Assembly: GCA_002336895.1 (NCBI GenBank)
Contig: DDFC01000022.1
Location: 214,748 to 278,747 of the forward strand
DNA length: 64,000 bases
Source of the DNA: Verrucomicrobiaceae bacterium UBA1938
GTDB lineage: Bacteria; Verrucomicrobiota; Verrucomicrobiia; Verrucomicrobiales; Verrucomicrobiaceae
Direction: 5' to 3'
In this document: piece after piece, positions 37,130 through 46,738 of the stretch
How the letters are laid out: each line of letters opens with the position of its first letter
How positions within the stretch are numbered: position 1 is the first letter of the stretch
Made by a program: the position numbers and the translations under genes
The notes under the pieces: model-generated
Databases searched by the model: none
Told to the model about the DNA's origin: nothing
What the model saw: only the letters and a program-made list of their open reading frames with translations

Positions 37130-38530
37130 TCACCCTCCACCCAGGGCCTTGTAGAGGGAGATCTGGAGCTGAAACTGGCGTTTGTTTACATCCACCAGCT
37201 CCAGTCTTCCCTCCAGCGCGGTTTGTTGGGCGTTGAGCACTTCCAGATATGTGGCACGGCGGGTGGCGAAGAGATCATTGGAGGTGGCCACGCTTTCGGC
37301 CAGCAGGCCGACCTGCTCGGATCTGACCGTGTTCAGCTCATCCAAAAGACGTATCTTGGCCTGGCGGTTGTGGACTTCGACATAGGCATTGACGATGGAC
37401 TGTTGATACTCCGCCAGGGCTTCCAGTTCTTCCGCGCTGGCTTTCCGAAACTGGGCTTTGATGGCGGCGCGGTTGATCAGCGGGGCAAGGAGTCCGCCTG
37501 CAACGTTGTAAGCGGCGGAATGGGAATTGAGCAGGAGATCGCCACGGAAGGCCTGGAAGCCGATGACACCGTTGATGTTCAGGCTGGGCAGAAAGGCGGC
37601 GCGTGCGGCTTTCACGTCCGCCTTGGTGGCGGCGAGCTCATGCTCGGCCTGGCGCACGTCCGGGCGCTGGGTCAGCAGGCTGGCTGGCACCTGCTGGGAC
37701 AGGCGCGGCACCCGCAGGCTGGTGATGGACTGCTGCGTGCGCTGAATGTTTGCAGCGGCATTTCCGAGCAGCAAGCGGATCGCCGCTTCGAGGTCGATGA
37801 TCTCCTCCCGCGCCTGGATCTTGAGACTGCGTAGGTTTCTAGCGCGGGCCTCAAACTGCTGTACGGCGAGCGCGTTTGCGGCGCCGACAGCTTTCTGCGC
37901 CTGCACGGTTTCGATGGCGTGCTGCTGCAGCAGGAGGTTGTCATCGAGAATGCGCAGCGTGGTGTCCAGCGCGAGGAGGTCGTAATAATGCGTGGCGATG
38001 TCGCTGATGAGGCTGACGAGCATCAGGCGGCGGCCCGCCTCGCCGGCCAGGGTGCGCTGCAGGGCGGCATTGCGCTGGCTGCGCAGCTTGCCCCAGAGAT
38101 CGACCTCCCACGCTGTCTGCAGGCCCAGGCTGAAGTCTGGCAGCGTGTTGGGAATGATCTGATTTTGGTAGATGGTCGTGGTCCGGTTTCCGGCATCATC
38201 CATCGTGTAGTAGCCAAATTTCCGCAGTCCCACAGCGCTGGCGATTCCGGCACTGGGCGCCAGCGCCCCCCGGCTGGCGGTGAGCTGCGCGCGCGCCATC
38301 TGCACCCGCTGGTAGGCGACCTTGAGATCGTTGTTGCCGGCAATGGCCTGATCAATGAGACGGCTGAGGTGCGGGTCTGTAAAGTGTTTGCGCCACAGCG
38401 TGGTCTGCACGCGGGCTTCTTCGGGAGTGAGGGCCGCCTTGGGCGCGGTGATGGCGGCGGGGAGCAGCACGCCTGTGCAGCCGGAGGCCAGCAGGGAAAA
38501 GACGACGCAGATGAGGGTGGAAGATTTCAT
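37130..38530 (-). CDS. Outer-membrane efflux lipoprotein (NodT/OprM family)
   Basis: The TolC-like outer-membrane channel of a tripartite efflux pump, 466 residues. A lipoprotein signal with lipobox LASGC places it in the outer membrane. The two OEP repeats are visible, with long helical stretches (GNNDLKVAYQRVQMARAQL and GAANALAVQQFEARARNLRSL) and family marks WEVDLWGKLRSQRNAAL and SLLTQRPDVRQAEHEL. It is the last gene of the pump operon, 12 bp after the RND transporter gene. Confidence 0.95.
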   Translation of the reverse strand: MKSSTLICVVFSLLASGCTGVLLPAAITAPKAALTPEEARVQTTLWRKHFTDPHLSRLIDQAIAGNNDLKVAYQRVQMARAQLTASRGALAPSAGIASAVGLRKFGYYTMDDAGNRTTTIYQNQIIPNTLPDFSLGLQTAWEVDLWGKLRSQRNAALQRTLAGEAGRRLMLVSLISDIATHYYDLLALDTTLRILDDNLLLQQHAIETVQAQKAVGAANALAVQQFEARARNLRSLKIQAREEIIDLEAAIRLLLGNAAANIQRTQQSITSLRVPRLSQQVPASLLTQRPDVRQAEHELAATKADVKAARAAFLPSLNINGVIGFQAFRGDLLLNSHSAAYNVAGGLLAPLINRAAIKAQFRKASAEELEALAEYQQSIVNAYVEVHNRQAKIRLLDELNTVRSEQVGLLAESVATSNDLFATRRATYLEVLNAQQTALEGRLELVDVNKRQFQLQISLYKALGGG

Positions 38531-38542
38531 TTATAGCGCGGC

Positions 38543-41500
38543 TCAGAGGGTTTCGCTCAGCGGCAGTTCTTCCCGCCTGCGGCTGAACTTTTCCGCAAAC
38601 GTGGCAAAGATGACATAGAGGCCGGGCGTGAGGATGACGCCGAAGACGGTGCCGAAAATCATGCCGCCCGTGGCCGCGGCACCGATGGTGCGATTTCCCA
38701 CGGCACCGACTCCGCTGGCCAGCAGCAGGGGGATGAGGCCTGCGACGAAGACCATCGATGTCATAAGAATGGGGCGCAGGCGCGTGCGCACCGCCTCCAC
38801 GGCGGCCTGCAGCGGTGTCCTGCCTTCGCGATGGCGCAGCGCCGCAAACTCCACAATGAGGATGGCGTTTTTCCCGAGCAGGCCGATGAGCATGATCATG
38901 GCGACCTGCGCGTAAATGTTGTTTTCCAGCCCCAGCCACAGCAGGAAAAGAAAGGCTCCCACCAGCCCTGTGGGCAGCGAGAGGATGACCGGCAGCGGCA
39001 GCAGCAGGCTCTCATACTGCGCCGCCAGCAGCAGATAGACAAAGACGATGCAGATGAGGAAGATGAAGGTGGCCTCGCCGCCCCCGTTCACCTCATCCCG
39101 GCTGATGCCCGCCCAGTCGATGCCATAGCCTTTGGGCAGCTTCTGCTTCACCGTTTCCTGAATGGCACGCAGGGCGTCTCCGCTGCTGTAACCGGGGGCC
39201 TGCTCGCCATTGATCTCAGCGGAGGGAAACATGTTGTAGCGTGTGATCTGATCGACGCCATAGACCTTCTCCAGCGTAACGAAGCTGGAGAGCGGCACCA
39301 TCTGGTCGTTGCTGGCTTTGATGCTGAGCTTGAGGATGTCCTCCGGGCGGGCGCGGTACTGCGGCAGCGCCTGCACCATGACGCGGTACATCTGCCCGAA
39401 GCGGATGAAATTGGAGGCATACTCGCTGCCGAGCAGGGTCTGCAGCTCGCCCATGGCGCGGCCCACGGTCACGCCCTTCTGCGCCGCTTTGTCAATGTCC
39501 ACACGCAGCAGGTACTGCGGATAGCTGGCGTCAAAGATGGTGAAGACGCTGCCGATCTCCGGCCGCTGCCGCAGGTCGGCCATGAATTTCTTCAGCACGC
39601 CGTCCATGCGCTGGAAGTCACCGCTGCCGGTCTTGTCCAGCAGACGCAGCTCGTAGCCGCTGGCATTGCCGTAGCCGGGCACGGCAGGAGGCGGGAAGAT
39701 CTCGATCCGCGCATCCTTGATGTGGGAGATCTTCTGCCGCACCTCGTTCATCACCGTCTCCACGGTGGTGCTGCGCTTGTCCCAGGGCACCAGGTTCACC
39801 AGGCAGGTGCCATAGGTGGCGCCGGTGCCGTCGGAGAGGATGTTCGTGCCCGAAAGGCTGGAGATGGAGAGGATGGCGGGCATGTCCCGCGTGCTGCGCA
39901 CGATCTCGTCCACCACATCCTTGGTGCGCTCCAGCGTGGCGCCGGCGGGCGTGGTGATGCTGACATAAAAGGTGCCCTGGTCCTCATTGGGAATGAAGCC
40001 GGTGGGCAGCCTCCGGCTGATCCAGACCGTGGCGCAGCAAAAGCCGAGCAGCATCAGCCAGGTGAGGGCGCGACGCCCGGCGATGGCATGAATCATGGCC
40101 GCGTAGCTGGTGGCCAGGCGCTCGTAGGCGCTGTTGAAGCCATGGAAGAACCACGCCAGCGGGCCGCGCCTTTTGGGAGGTGCGGCGGCAGAGTGCGGCT
40201 GATGATGCGGGTTTTTCAGCAGCAGCGCACACAGCGCCGGCGTGAGCGTGAGAGCCACAAAGCCCGAGAGCGTGATGGCTGTGGCTATGGTGATGGCAAA
40301 GTTTCGGTATAAAATGCCGCTGGGCCCTGACATGAAGGCCACGGGCACAAACACCGCCGCCATGACGAGCGTGATGGCCACCAGCGCGCCGCTGATCTCA
40401 TGCATCGCACGCACGGTGGCCTGCCGTGCTCCCCCCTTCCCCCGCTCCATCTGCGCATGCACCGCCTCCACGACGACGATGGCGTCGTCCACCACGATGC
40501 CGATGGCCAGCACCAGCGCGAAGAGCGTGACGAGATTCAGCGAGAAGCCGATCATCTGCATGAAGACAAAGGTGCCCACCAGAGACACCGGCACCGCCAG
40601 CACCGGCACCAGCGTGCTGCGCCAGTCCTGGAGGAAGACATAGGTGACGAGGGAGACGAGCACAAAAGCCTCCAGCAGCGTCCGCAGCACCTCGTGAAGG
40701 GAGGCATCCAAAAAGCGCGAGACGTCATAGCTGATCTCGTAGTCCATGCCCGGCAGGAAGGTGGACTCCTTGATTTCTTCCAGCCGCTGCTTCACGGCGG
40801 AGATGACCTCGCTGGCGTTTGAGCCTGGCAGCTGCTTGAGCATGATGGCGGCGGCGGGCCTGCCGTTGAGCTTGGCCTCCACGTCAAAGTAGGTGGTGCC
40901 AAACTCGATATCCGCCACGTCGCGGATGCGCAGGATCTGCCCCTCGGAGGTGGCACGCAGCGGGATGTTCCGGTACTCCTCCTCGGTGCTGAATTTGCCG
41001 GTGTAGCGCACCACATACTGGAGCTGCGGGCGGCCTTTGTCTGAGCTTTCCCCCACCTTGCCGGGGGCGGCCTCCACATTCTGCTCGTCCAGCGCTTTCA
41101 TCACCTCATCGGCGGAGACGCCTAGGGCCAGCAGCTTGTCCGGGCGCAGCCACACGCGCATGGCGTACTCCTTGGCGCCGAGAATGTCGGCAAAGCCCAC
41201 GCCTTTGATGCGCTTGAGCTCGGCGAGGATGTTGAGATCGGCGAAGTTGTAGAGAAACTTTTCGTCCACATCATCCTTGGTGCTGAAGAGGTTCAGGTAC
41301 ATCAGCATGGCGTTTTCCTCCTTGGCGATCTTTACGCCATTGCACACCACCTCGGCGGGCAGCTCTCCCATGATGGCGGCCACGCGGTTCTGCACATTCA
41401 CCGCCGCCACATCCGGACTGGTCCCCACTTCAAAGATGATCTGCACCACGCCCACGCCGTCATTGCCCACGTCGGTGGACATGTATTTCATGCCCGGCAC

Positions 41501-41713
41501 GCCGTTGATGCTGCGCTCCAGCTTGACCATGGCCGCCTTGGTCAGCGTCTCGGCATTGGCCCCGGTGTACTCCACCGTCACGTTCACCTCCGGCGGGGCG
41601 ATCGCCGGAAACTGGGAGACGGGCAGCTTCGTCAGCGACAGCAGCCCCAGCAGCGTGAGGATGACGGACATGACGACAGAAAGAATAGGTCGATGGATGA
41701 ACCTCGAGGTCAT
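38543..41713 (-). CDS. RND efflux transporter, HAE1/AcrB family
   Basis: A 1056-residue inner-membrane drug/proton antiporter with the usual two-fold repeat of 6 transmembrane helices and large periplasmic loops. The proton-relay Asp pair is in TM4 (GIVVDDAIVVVEAVHAQM) and the Lys in TM10 (GLLGKNAILIVEFAALRHREG). The N-terminus FIHRPILSVVMSVILTLLGLLSL and the IPNEDQGTFYVSITTP block are typical of hydrophobe/amphiphile exporters. Substrates cannot be inferred from sequence. It is sandwiched between the adaptor and channel genes on the same strand. Confidence 0.97.
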   Translation of the reverse strand: MTSRFIHRPILSVVMSVILTLLGLLSLTKLPVSQFPAIAPPEVNVTVEYTGANAETLTKAAMVKLERSINGVPGMKYMSTDVGNDGVGVVQIIFEVGTSPDVAAVNVQNRVAAIMGELPAEVVCNGVKIAKEENAMLMYLNLFSTKDDVDEKFLYNFADLNILAELKRIKGVGFADILGAKEYAMRVWLRPDKLLALGVSADEVMKALDEQNVEAAPGKVGESSDKGRPQLQYVVRYTGKFSTEEEYRNIPLRATSEGQILRIRDVADIEFGTTYFDVEAKLNGRPAAAIMLKQLPGSNASEVISAVKQRLEEIKESTFLPGMDYEISYDVSRFLDASLHEVLRTLLEAFVLVSLVTYVFLQDWRSTLVPVLAVPVSLVGTFVFMQMIGFSLNLVTLFALVLAIGIVVDDAIVVVEAVHAQMERGKGGARQATVRAMHEISGALVAITLVMAAVFVPVAFMSGPSGILYRNFAITIATAITLSGFVALTLTPALCALLLKNPHHQPHSAAAPPKRRGPLAWFFHGFNSAYERLATSYAAMIHAIAGRRALTWLMLLGFCCATVWISRRLPTGFIPNEDQGTFYVSITTPAGATLERTKDVVDEIVRSTRDMPAILSISSLSGTNILSDGTGATYGTCLVNLVPWDKRSTTVETVMNEVRQKISHIKDARIEIFPPPAVPGYGNASGYELRLLDKTGSGDFQRMDGVLKKFMADLRQRPEIGSVFTIFDASYPQYLLRVDIDKAAQKGVTVGRAMGELQTLLGSEYASNFIRFGQMYRVMVQALPQYRARPEDILKLSIKASNDQMVPLSSFVTLEKVYGVDQITRYNMFPSAEINGEQAPGYSSGDALRAIQETVKQKLPKGYGIDWAGISRDEVNGGGEATFIFLICIVFVYLLLAAQYESLLLPLPVILSLPTGLVGAFLFLLWLGLENNIYAQVAMIMLIGLLGKNAILIVEFAALRHREGRTPLQAAVEAVRTRLRPILMTSMVFVAGLIPLLLASGVGAVGNRTIGAAATGGMIFGTVFGVILTPGLYVIFATFAEKFSRRREELPLSETL

Positions 41714-41742
41714 ACGCAGCTAAAAGATGGGAGCTGGTGGTT

Positions 41743-42891
41743 TCAAAGCGGGGCGGATGCGGCCCAGGCCTGCTCCCGTGGTTCGATGACCTGCCCTTCC
41801 TGCACGAGCTGAATGCCTTCAAAGATGACGCGATCCTGCGCGCTGAGCCCCCTGCCGATGACAAAATGATTGGGCAGCCTGAAGAGCGGCACCACCTCCT
41901 CCATCTGCACTTTGTTATCCTGGCCCACGCGGTAAACGCACAGCCGGTGCTGCAGCTCAAAGGTGCACTTCTGCGGGATCACCACCACCTGCTTCAGCAG
42001 ACGGCGCACGGTGACCTTGCAGCTGGCCCCCTGCCGCAGCACGTGGTCCGGATTGGGGAAACGCCCGCGGAAAGCGATGGTGCCCATGCTTTTGTCGATG
42101 ACGGCATCCACCGTCTCGATGCGCCCCTGGTGCGGATAGGCGTTTCCATCCGCCAGCTCCAGAGACAGCCCGCCCGGCGCCGTGTAGTCGGCGCGGGAGA
42201 TCAGCTCCAGGCACTCCTGCTCGCTGACATTGAAATAGACGAATACATCGCCATCGCTCGAAAGGGTGGTGAGCACATCCCCCACATTGACCAGACTGCC
42301 CGCTTTTTTGGGCAGGCGGTTGATGATGCCGTCAAAGGGGGCGCGCACTTCCGCCAGGCTGAGGTGCCGCTCGGCATCCGCCACGTCCGCACCGGCCTCC
42401 TCCACGGCGGCGGCTGCGGCGTCTGTCTTGGCCTGCGCCAGCTCCATGTCCACCTTGGCGATGATCTTCTTCCCCAGCAGGATGGCTGTGTTTGCCTGCT
42501 CGATCTCGGCCATGCGCAGGTCCGCCTGCGCGCTTTTGAGTTTGGCGCGGGCACGGTGGAGTTCCGTCTCAAAGGCCTGCCTGCCGATCGAAAAAATGAG
42601 CTGCCCCTTGGTCACACGCTGGCCTTCATCCACCACCACCTTTTCGATGAAGCCCTCCACCCGCGCGCACAGCTCGATATGGCTGGTATTTTGCACGGAG
42701 GCCACGTACTGCCGGTCTGCCGGGACATCCATGACGACGGGCATGGTGACGCTGTAGGGTTGTGGTGCCGCAGGCGCTGCGACCGGGGTGGCATGTCGCG
42801 TGCAGGAAGACAGGCCTGAGCCTGCCAGAATGAGGCCGACGGAGATGGGAAAAAGCCGCTTAAAAACCAGGAGCGGAGGGGTGTTTTGCAT
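41743..42891 (-). CDS. RND pump periplasmic adaptor (membrane fusion protein)
   Basis: A 382-residue periplasmic adaptor. The ATG at 42891 gives a lipoprotein signal (PISVGLILAGSGLSSC); a longer open frame upstream lacks one. It has a lipoyl-like half-motif (VEGFIEKVVVDEGQRVTKGQLIF), an alpha-helical hairpin rich in Ala/Glu (TELHRARAKLKSAQADLRMAE), the second lipoyl half (RAPFDGIINRLPKKAGSLVNVGD), a beta-barrel and a C-terminal MP domain. It links the AcrB-type transporter to the NodT-type channel. It lies 131 bp downstream of the response regulator gene, 29 bp before the transporter gene. Confidence 0.95.
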   Translation of the reverse strand: MQNTPPLLVFKRLFPISVGLILAGSGLSSCTRHATPVAAPAAPQPYSVTMPVVMDVPADRQYVASVQNTSHIELCARVEGFIEKVVVDEGQRVTKGQLIFSIGRQAFETELHRARAKLKSAQADLRMAEIEQANTAILLGKKIIAKVDMELAQAKTDAAAAAVEEAGADVADAERHLSLAEVRAPFDGIINRLPKKAGSLVNVGDVLTTLSSDGDVFVYFNVSEQECLELISRADYTAPGGLSLELADGNAYPHQGRIETVDAVIDKSMGTIAFRGRFPNPDHVLRQGASCKVTVRRLLKQVVVIPQKCTFELQHRLCVYRVGQDNKVQMEEVVPLFRLPNHFVIGRGLSAQDRVIFEGIQLVQEGQVIEPREQAWAASAPL

Positions 42892-43022
42892 GTGCCTCCA
42901 CTCTACAGCACGATGTATGCGCGGGCATGTCAGCACGTCTCGCTGCGTTTTGTCATCCGCGTCTTACAGGCAGGTGTAAGGCCGCGCCCTACACGCCACG
43001 GGCAGCCGGCGTGAGCCACTGC

Positions 43023-43685
43023 TCAGGCTTCAGCTTTTCCACCCTGCTGCTCCCACCAGCGGAAGGCCTCCCGCATCAGCTCATGGTGCCCGGCCAGCCC
43101 CAGCTTTTCACGCACGCGTGTGCAGTACACCTGCACCGTCTTGATGCTGATGCTCAGCGAGTCGGCGATCTGCCGCGTATCACTGCCCTGCCCCAGCATG
43201 CGAAAGACCTCCAGCTCGCGGTCACTCAACGTGCTGATGTCCGAGGAGCTGGTGCGGTTTCCCAGGTAGCGCTCGGTGATCTGCGCCTGCACCTCCGGGC
43301 TGACAAACACACGCCCCGCCGACACTTCGCGGATGGCATTGACGATCTTCTTGGTGGTGTCCCGCTTGGTGACGTAGCCGCGCGCACCGGCACGCAGCGC
43401 GCGGTCGGCATAGGTCAGCTCATCGTGCATGCTCAGTACCAGGGAGATGCTCTCTGGAGACACGCGGCGAATATCCTTGAGCAACTCCAATCCTGAGCCG
43501 GCGGCCAGCATGATGTCCACCACCACCACATCCGGCTTCAGTGTCTCGATCTTGGACAGGGCCTCGGGCGCGGCCTCAGCCTCGCCGCAGATGGTCATGT
43601 CCGTCTGCTGGTTGATGAGATTGCCCAGCCACTCCCGCACGAGGGGGTGGTCATCGACAATGAAAATGCTCTGTCGTTCGCTCAT
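43023..43685 (-). CDS. NarL/FixJ-family response regulator
   Basis: A 220-residue regulator. The ATG at 43685 (MSERQSIFIVDDHPLVREWL) is chosen over the longer open frame. Receiver domain about 1-120 with phospho-acceptor Asp57 (VVVVDIML), acidic pair DD at 11-12 and Lys in YVTKRDTT. LuxR-type helix-turn-helix about 145-210 (LSDRELEVFRMLGQGSDTRQIADSLSISIKTVQVYCTRVREKLG). It is 8 bp downstream of its histidine kinase and upstream of the efflux operon on the same strand, so control of that pump is the natural inference. Confidence 0.95.
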   Translation of the reverse strand: MSERQSIFIVDDHPLVREWLGNLINQQTDMTICGEAEAAPEALSKIETLKPDVVVVDIMLAAGSGLELLKDIRRVSPESISLVLSMHDELTYADRALRAGARGYVTKRDTTKKIVNAIREVSAGRVFVSPEVQAQITERYLGNRTSSSDISTLSDRELEVFRMLGQGSDTRQIADSLSISIKTVQVYCTRVREKLGLAGHHELMREAFRWWEQQGGKAEA

Positions 43686-43693
43686 GCAGGAAA

Positions 43694-44785
43694 TCAGGTA
43701 GGGGAGTCCGCAGGGGAAGCAAAGGGACGTGCGGGGACCAGCACACTCACACAGGTTCCGCGCTCCAGTCCAGTCACTTCGCACACGGCTCCGATCATGT
43801 CGGCCCGGTGGCGCATGATGTGCAGGCCCATGCCCGATTTCCGCGCGGCTTCAGGCGGCAGCCCGGTGCCATTGTCTGTCACGCGCATCTGCACGCCTCT
43901 CGGAGTATTTTGCAGCGAGATCGTGATGCGGTCCGCACCGCTGTGGCGCACGGCGTTGTTCACCGCCTCCTGCGCGATGCGGTAGAGATGCACCACGGCC
44001 TCGGAATCCTCCAGCAGCACCTCCTCCGGCATTTCCAGCGTGCAGTTCAGACGGGCGCGCATGCTGGTGGTGCGCGCCAGCTCACGCAGCGTGGCGGTGA
44101 GGCCCAGCATGTCCAGCTCCACCGGGGCGAGCCCGCGCGCGAGGCTGCGCGCCAGATCGATGCCGGACTCGATCAGCCCCACGAGCTGCTCGCTGTCTGC
44201 AGACTCCGCCACGGATTTCTGGTGCAGCTTTTCGCTCAGCACCTGCCCGGCCAGCGCCGCGCTGGTCAGGTGCTGGCAGAGGCTGTCGTGCAGATCATGG
44301 CCGATGCGGCGCTGCTCGCGCTCGCTGACCTCCAGCACCGCCTGCTCCAGTTTTTTACGCTCCTGGATCTCCTCGCGCAGGGCGGTGGTGCGCTCACGCA
44401 CGCGCACTTCGAGCTGCCGCTGAAACATGCGCAGCCGGTGCAGCACCGAGACCATGACAATGTAGAAGCTGATGGCGATGACGCAGTTCCACCATGGCAC
44501 CAGATCGTTTTTGTACACAGCACCGCTGGCCAGGTCTCCCGCCAGCGAGAGCACCACGCTGATCAGCGCCACGAGCACGCCGAGCCCCCAGCCGCCGAAC
44601 CAGGTGGCCAGATAAACAGAGACGAGGTAGAAGATGGAAAACTGCAGCTCATAGCCCGCATAATAGTCCACCACCGCGACCACCGGCAGCAGCAGGAATG
44701 CCGCACGCAGCCATTTGCTGCGCAGGCGGACAGGCGCTGTGGGATGGGTGGAGTCTATGCTCATTTTATAGTCATTGGCCGACAT
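43694..44785 (-). CDS. Membrane sensor histidine kinase (HisKA_3)
   Basis: A 363-residue sensor. About four transmembrane segments in the first 115 residues (AAFLLLPVVAVVDYYAG, FSIFYLVSVYLATWFGG, LGVLVALISVVLSLAGD, CVIAISFYIVMVSVL) form a MASE-like module without a large periplasmic domain. A coiled coil (RERTTALREEIQERKKLEQAVLE) leads to the HisKA_3 dimerisation domain with the phospho-acceptor His (REQRRIGHDLHDSLCQHL) and a HATPase domain (N box QEAVNNAVRHSG, G1 VTDNGTGLP). Cognate regulator: the gene immediately downstream. Confidence 0.94.
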   Translation of the reverse strand: MSANDYKMSIDSTHPTAPVRLRSKWLRAAFLLLPVVAVVDYYAGYELQFSIFYLVSVYLATWFGGWGLGVLVALISVVLSLAGDLASGAVYKNDLVPWWNCVIAISFYIVMVSVLHRLRMFQRQLEVRVRERTTALREEIQERKKLEQAVLEVSEREQRRIGHDLHDSLCQHLTSAALAGQVLSEKLHQKSVAESADSEQLVGLIESGIDLARSLARGLAPVELDMLGLTATLRELARTTSMRARLNCTLEMPEEVLLEDSEAVVHLYRIAQEAVNNAVRHSGADRITISLQNTPRGVQMRVTDNGTGLPPEAARKSGMGLHIMRHRADMIGAVCEVTGLERGTCVSVLVPARPFASPADSPT

Positions 44786-44971
44786 CAGTCTGGCATGCCA
44801 GAATCCGGGACGGCAACACTCAAATCATCCGAAACACCGCAGCTGCAGCAAATTTGCAAGCACGGTTCTGCCGGGCACCTAAATTGTGAAACTGATGGGA
44901 TGAGGTTCATTGACGTAAATCCGGCAAACGCGATGTTCCGAAACCAGCCTTCACAAGCAGCCCTCGCTAGC

Positions 44972-46522
44972 ATGTCCCCCCTCTTCTGGCTCGATCAACA
45001 TCGCGGACGCTACACCATCGTCCGCTGGCTGTTTCCGCGTCTGCTGGCCGCCATCTACCTCATCGCCTTCGCGTCATGGGGCTTGCAGTATGACGGGCTG
45101 GTGGGGGAGGATGGCATCCTGTCGGCGAAGAGCCTGATGGAAAACATCCACGCCTATGAGGCGCGGGAGCACACCACGCTCTTCTGGCAGATGCCCTCGG
45201 TGTTTCACTGGCATTACAGCGATGCCTTTGCGCATGGCATTCTGACCACCTGCTGCGTCTTGTGCGTGCTGGTGATGGCGGGTGTGGCGCAGGGGCCGCT
45301 GCTGGCGCTGCTGTGGTTTGGCTACCTGTCCTTTGCCACCACGGGAGACATCTTCATGGGCTACCAATGGGATGCGCTGCTGCTGGAGGCGGGGCTGCTC
45401 GCCCTCTTCCTTGCGCCGTGGCGCCTGTGGTCGTGGCGCAGTCCTGTGGAGCCGCCACGGGGCTCCGTCTTCCTGCTGCACTGGCTGCTCTTCCGCCTCA
45501 TGTTTCTCTCCGGCCTCGTGAAGATCGGCGGCGGCGACCTGCCCTGGCGGGACATGACCGCGCTGCTCTACCACTACGAGACGCAGCCGCTGCCGAATGG
45601 CCTTTCGTGGTTCATCCATCATGCGCCACGCTGGTTTCACATCGCAGGCTGCTGGATCATGTATGGCATCGAGCTGGGGCTGCCCTTCGCGATTTTCCTC
45701 GGGCGCTGGGGACGGCTGGTGGCGGCGCTCGGCTTCACCGGCCTCATGCTCCTGATCTTCGCCACGGGGAACTATAATTTCTTCAATCTCCTCACTGCCG
45801 CGCTGGCGCTCACACTGCTGGACGACCGCTGGTGGCCGCAGCGCCTGCGCACGTGGCTGCACATCTCTGCCGAATCCCCGCGCCCGTCCGTCGGTCACTG
45901 GACACAGTGGCCCGCTCTCACCGCCGTACTCCCCGTGGTGGTGCTCACTCTGCTGGCGGCAGATTCCTTCCTCGCAGGCCGCATCCGCGACTACAAGCCC
46001 CGGCTCCCCGCCGCGCTGCATGACAAGCTCTACGCCCCCCTCTCCAGCACGCGCTCCTTCAATGCCTACGGCCTCTTTCAGGACATGACGGAGGAGCGCC
46101 CGGAGATCATCCTGGAGGTGAGCGATGACGGCGCGCTCTTCCTGCCGCTGGAGTTTAAATACAAGCCCGGAGACCCTGCGCGCCGTCCGCCCTTCATCGC
46201 CCCGCATCAGCCACGGCTGGACTGGCAGATGTGGTTTGCCGCGCTGTATCCCGGCTACGATCCCCAGCGCGATGCGAATCCAAACTCCCCCATGCATTGG
46301 TTTGGCCAGTTCTGCACCGCCCTGCTCCAGCACAAGCAGCCCGTGTGGGCCCTGCTGGAGCCCCCACCCTTCCCCGTGGAAAAGATCACCCACATCCGCG
46401 CCCGCCTCTACCGCTACCACTTCACCCTGCCCGAGGTGCGCAAAGTCTCCGGCGACTGGTGGGAGCGCGAGCCGGTGGGCAGCTTCTGCGGGACGATGTC
46501 TCTGAAGGCACGGGAGCGGTGA
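44972..46522 (+). CDS. Lipase maturation factor family membrane protein
   Basis: A 516-residue multi-pass membrane protein of the LMF1-like family, related to vitamin K-dependent gamma-carboxylase/HTTM proteins. The start at ATG 44972 (MSPLFWLDQHRGRYTIVRWLFPRLLAAIY) is chosen; ATG 44933 and 44900 are alternatives, and the much longer open frame upstream is antisense to the kinase gene. Family blocks: GDIFMGYQWDALLLEAGLLA, FLSGLVKIGGGDLPWRDMTALLYHYETQPLP and TGNYNFFNLLT. At least six hydrophobic helices are visible. A soluble C-terminal domain (YPGYDPQRDANP) follows. In animals LMF1 helps lipases fold in the ER; the bacterial role is unknown. Confidence 0.92.
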   Translation: MSPLFWLDQHRGRYTIVRWLFPRLLAAIYLIAFASWGLQYDGLVGEDGILSAKSLMENIHAYEAREHTTLFWQMPSVFHWHYSDAFAHGILTTCCVLCVLVMAGVAQGPLLALLWFGYLSFATTGDIFMGYQWDALLLEAGLLALFLAPWRLWSWRSPVEPPRGSVFLLHWLLFRLMFLSGLVKIGGGDLPWRDMTALLYHYETQPLPNGLSWFIHHAPRWFHIAGCWIMYGIELGLPFAIFLGRWGRLVAALGFTGLMLLIFATGNYNFFNLLTAALALTLLDDRWWPQRLRTWLHISAESPRPSVGHWTQWPALTAVLPVVVLTLLAADSFLAGRIRDYKPRLPAALHDKLYAPLSSTRSFNAYGLFQDMTEERPEIILEVSDDGALFLPLEFKYKPGDPARRPPFIAPHQPRLDWQMWFAALYPGYDPQRDANPNSPMHWFGQFCTALLQHKQPVWALLEPPPFPVEKITHIRARLYRYHFTLPEVRKVSGDWWEREPVGSFCGTMSLKARER

Positions 46523-46625
46523 ATCTCGGGACATTCGTCACTCCCCCATCCTTTCTCCTTGCGTCCTTCCCAGACTGCGGCACTATCGCGCCCCCTCATT
46601 CGGTTTGCGGATGGGTGGAAACCTT

Positions 46626-46702
46626 CGGGGCGTAGCTCAGCCTGGTAGAGCGCTTGCTTTGGGAGCAAGAAGTCGTGAGTTCGAATCTCGCCGCCCCGAC
46701 CA
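46626..46702 (+). tRNA. tRNA-Pro (anticodon TGG)
   Basis: A 77-nt cloverleaf with CCA encoded. The acceptor stem is CGGGGCG paired with CGCCCCG (7 bp), followed by A73 and CCA. The D arm is GCTCAGCCTGGTAGAGC; the anticodon stem CTTGC/GCAAG encloses the loop TTTGGGA, giving anticodon TGG. The T arm contains GTTCGAATC. All stems pair, so it should be functional. It reads codon CCA, and with a modified wobble U other proline codons. Confidence 0.97.
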
Positions 46703-46717
46703 TCTGAAATTTCAGAT
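46702..46717. repeat. Perfect 16-bp palindrome at the 3' end of tRNA-Pro
   Basis: The palindrome ATCTGAAATTTCAGAT begins at the last A of the encoded CCA and is followed by a further half-copy CTCAGAT. It has no T-run, so it is not a classical terminator; it may be an RNase processing site or chance. Confidence 0.5.
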
Positions 46718-46738
46718 CTCAGATTCCCTTTCCGCTGC

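Noticed and set aside
43808..44971. Long N-terminal extension of the lipase maturation factor open frame (364 extra residues)
   Set aside because: It is antisense to the clearly real histidine kinase gene, has His/Gln/Arg-rich shadow composition, and the family N-terminus begins at ATG 44972.
46702..46717. Palindrome after tRNA-Pro as an integration (att) site or terminator
   Set aside because: No integrase gene or second copy of the tRNA end is seen, and no T-run follows the stem.
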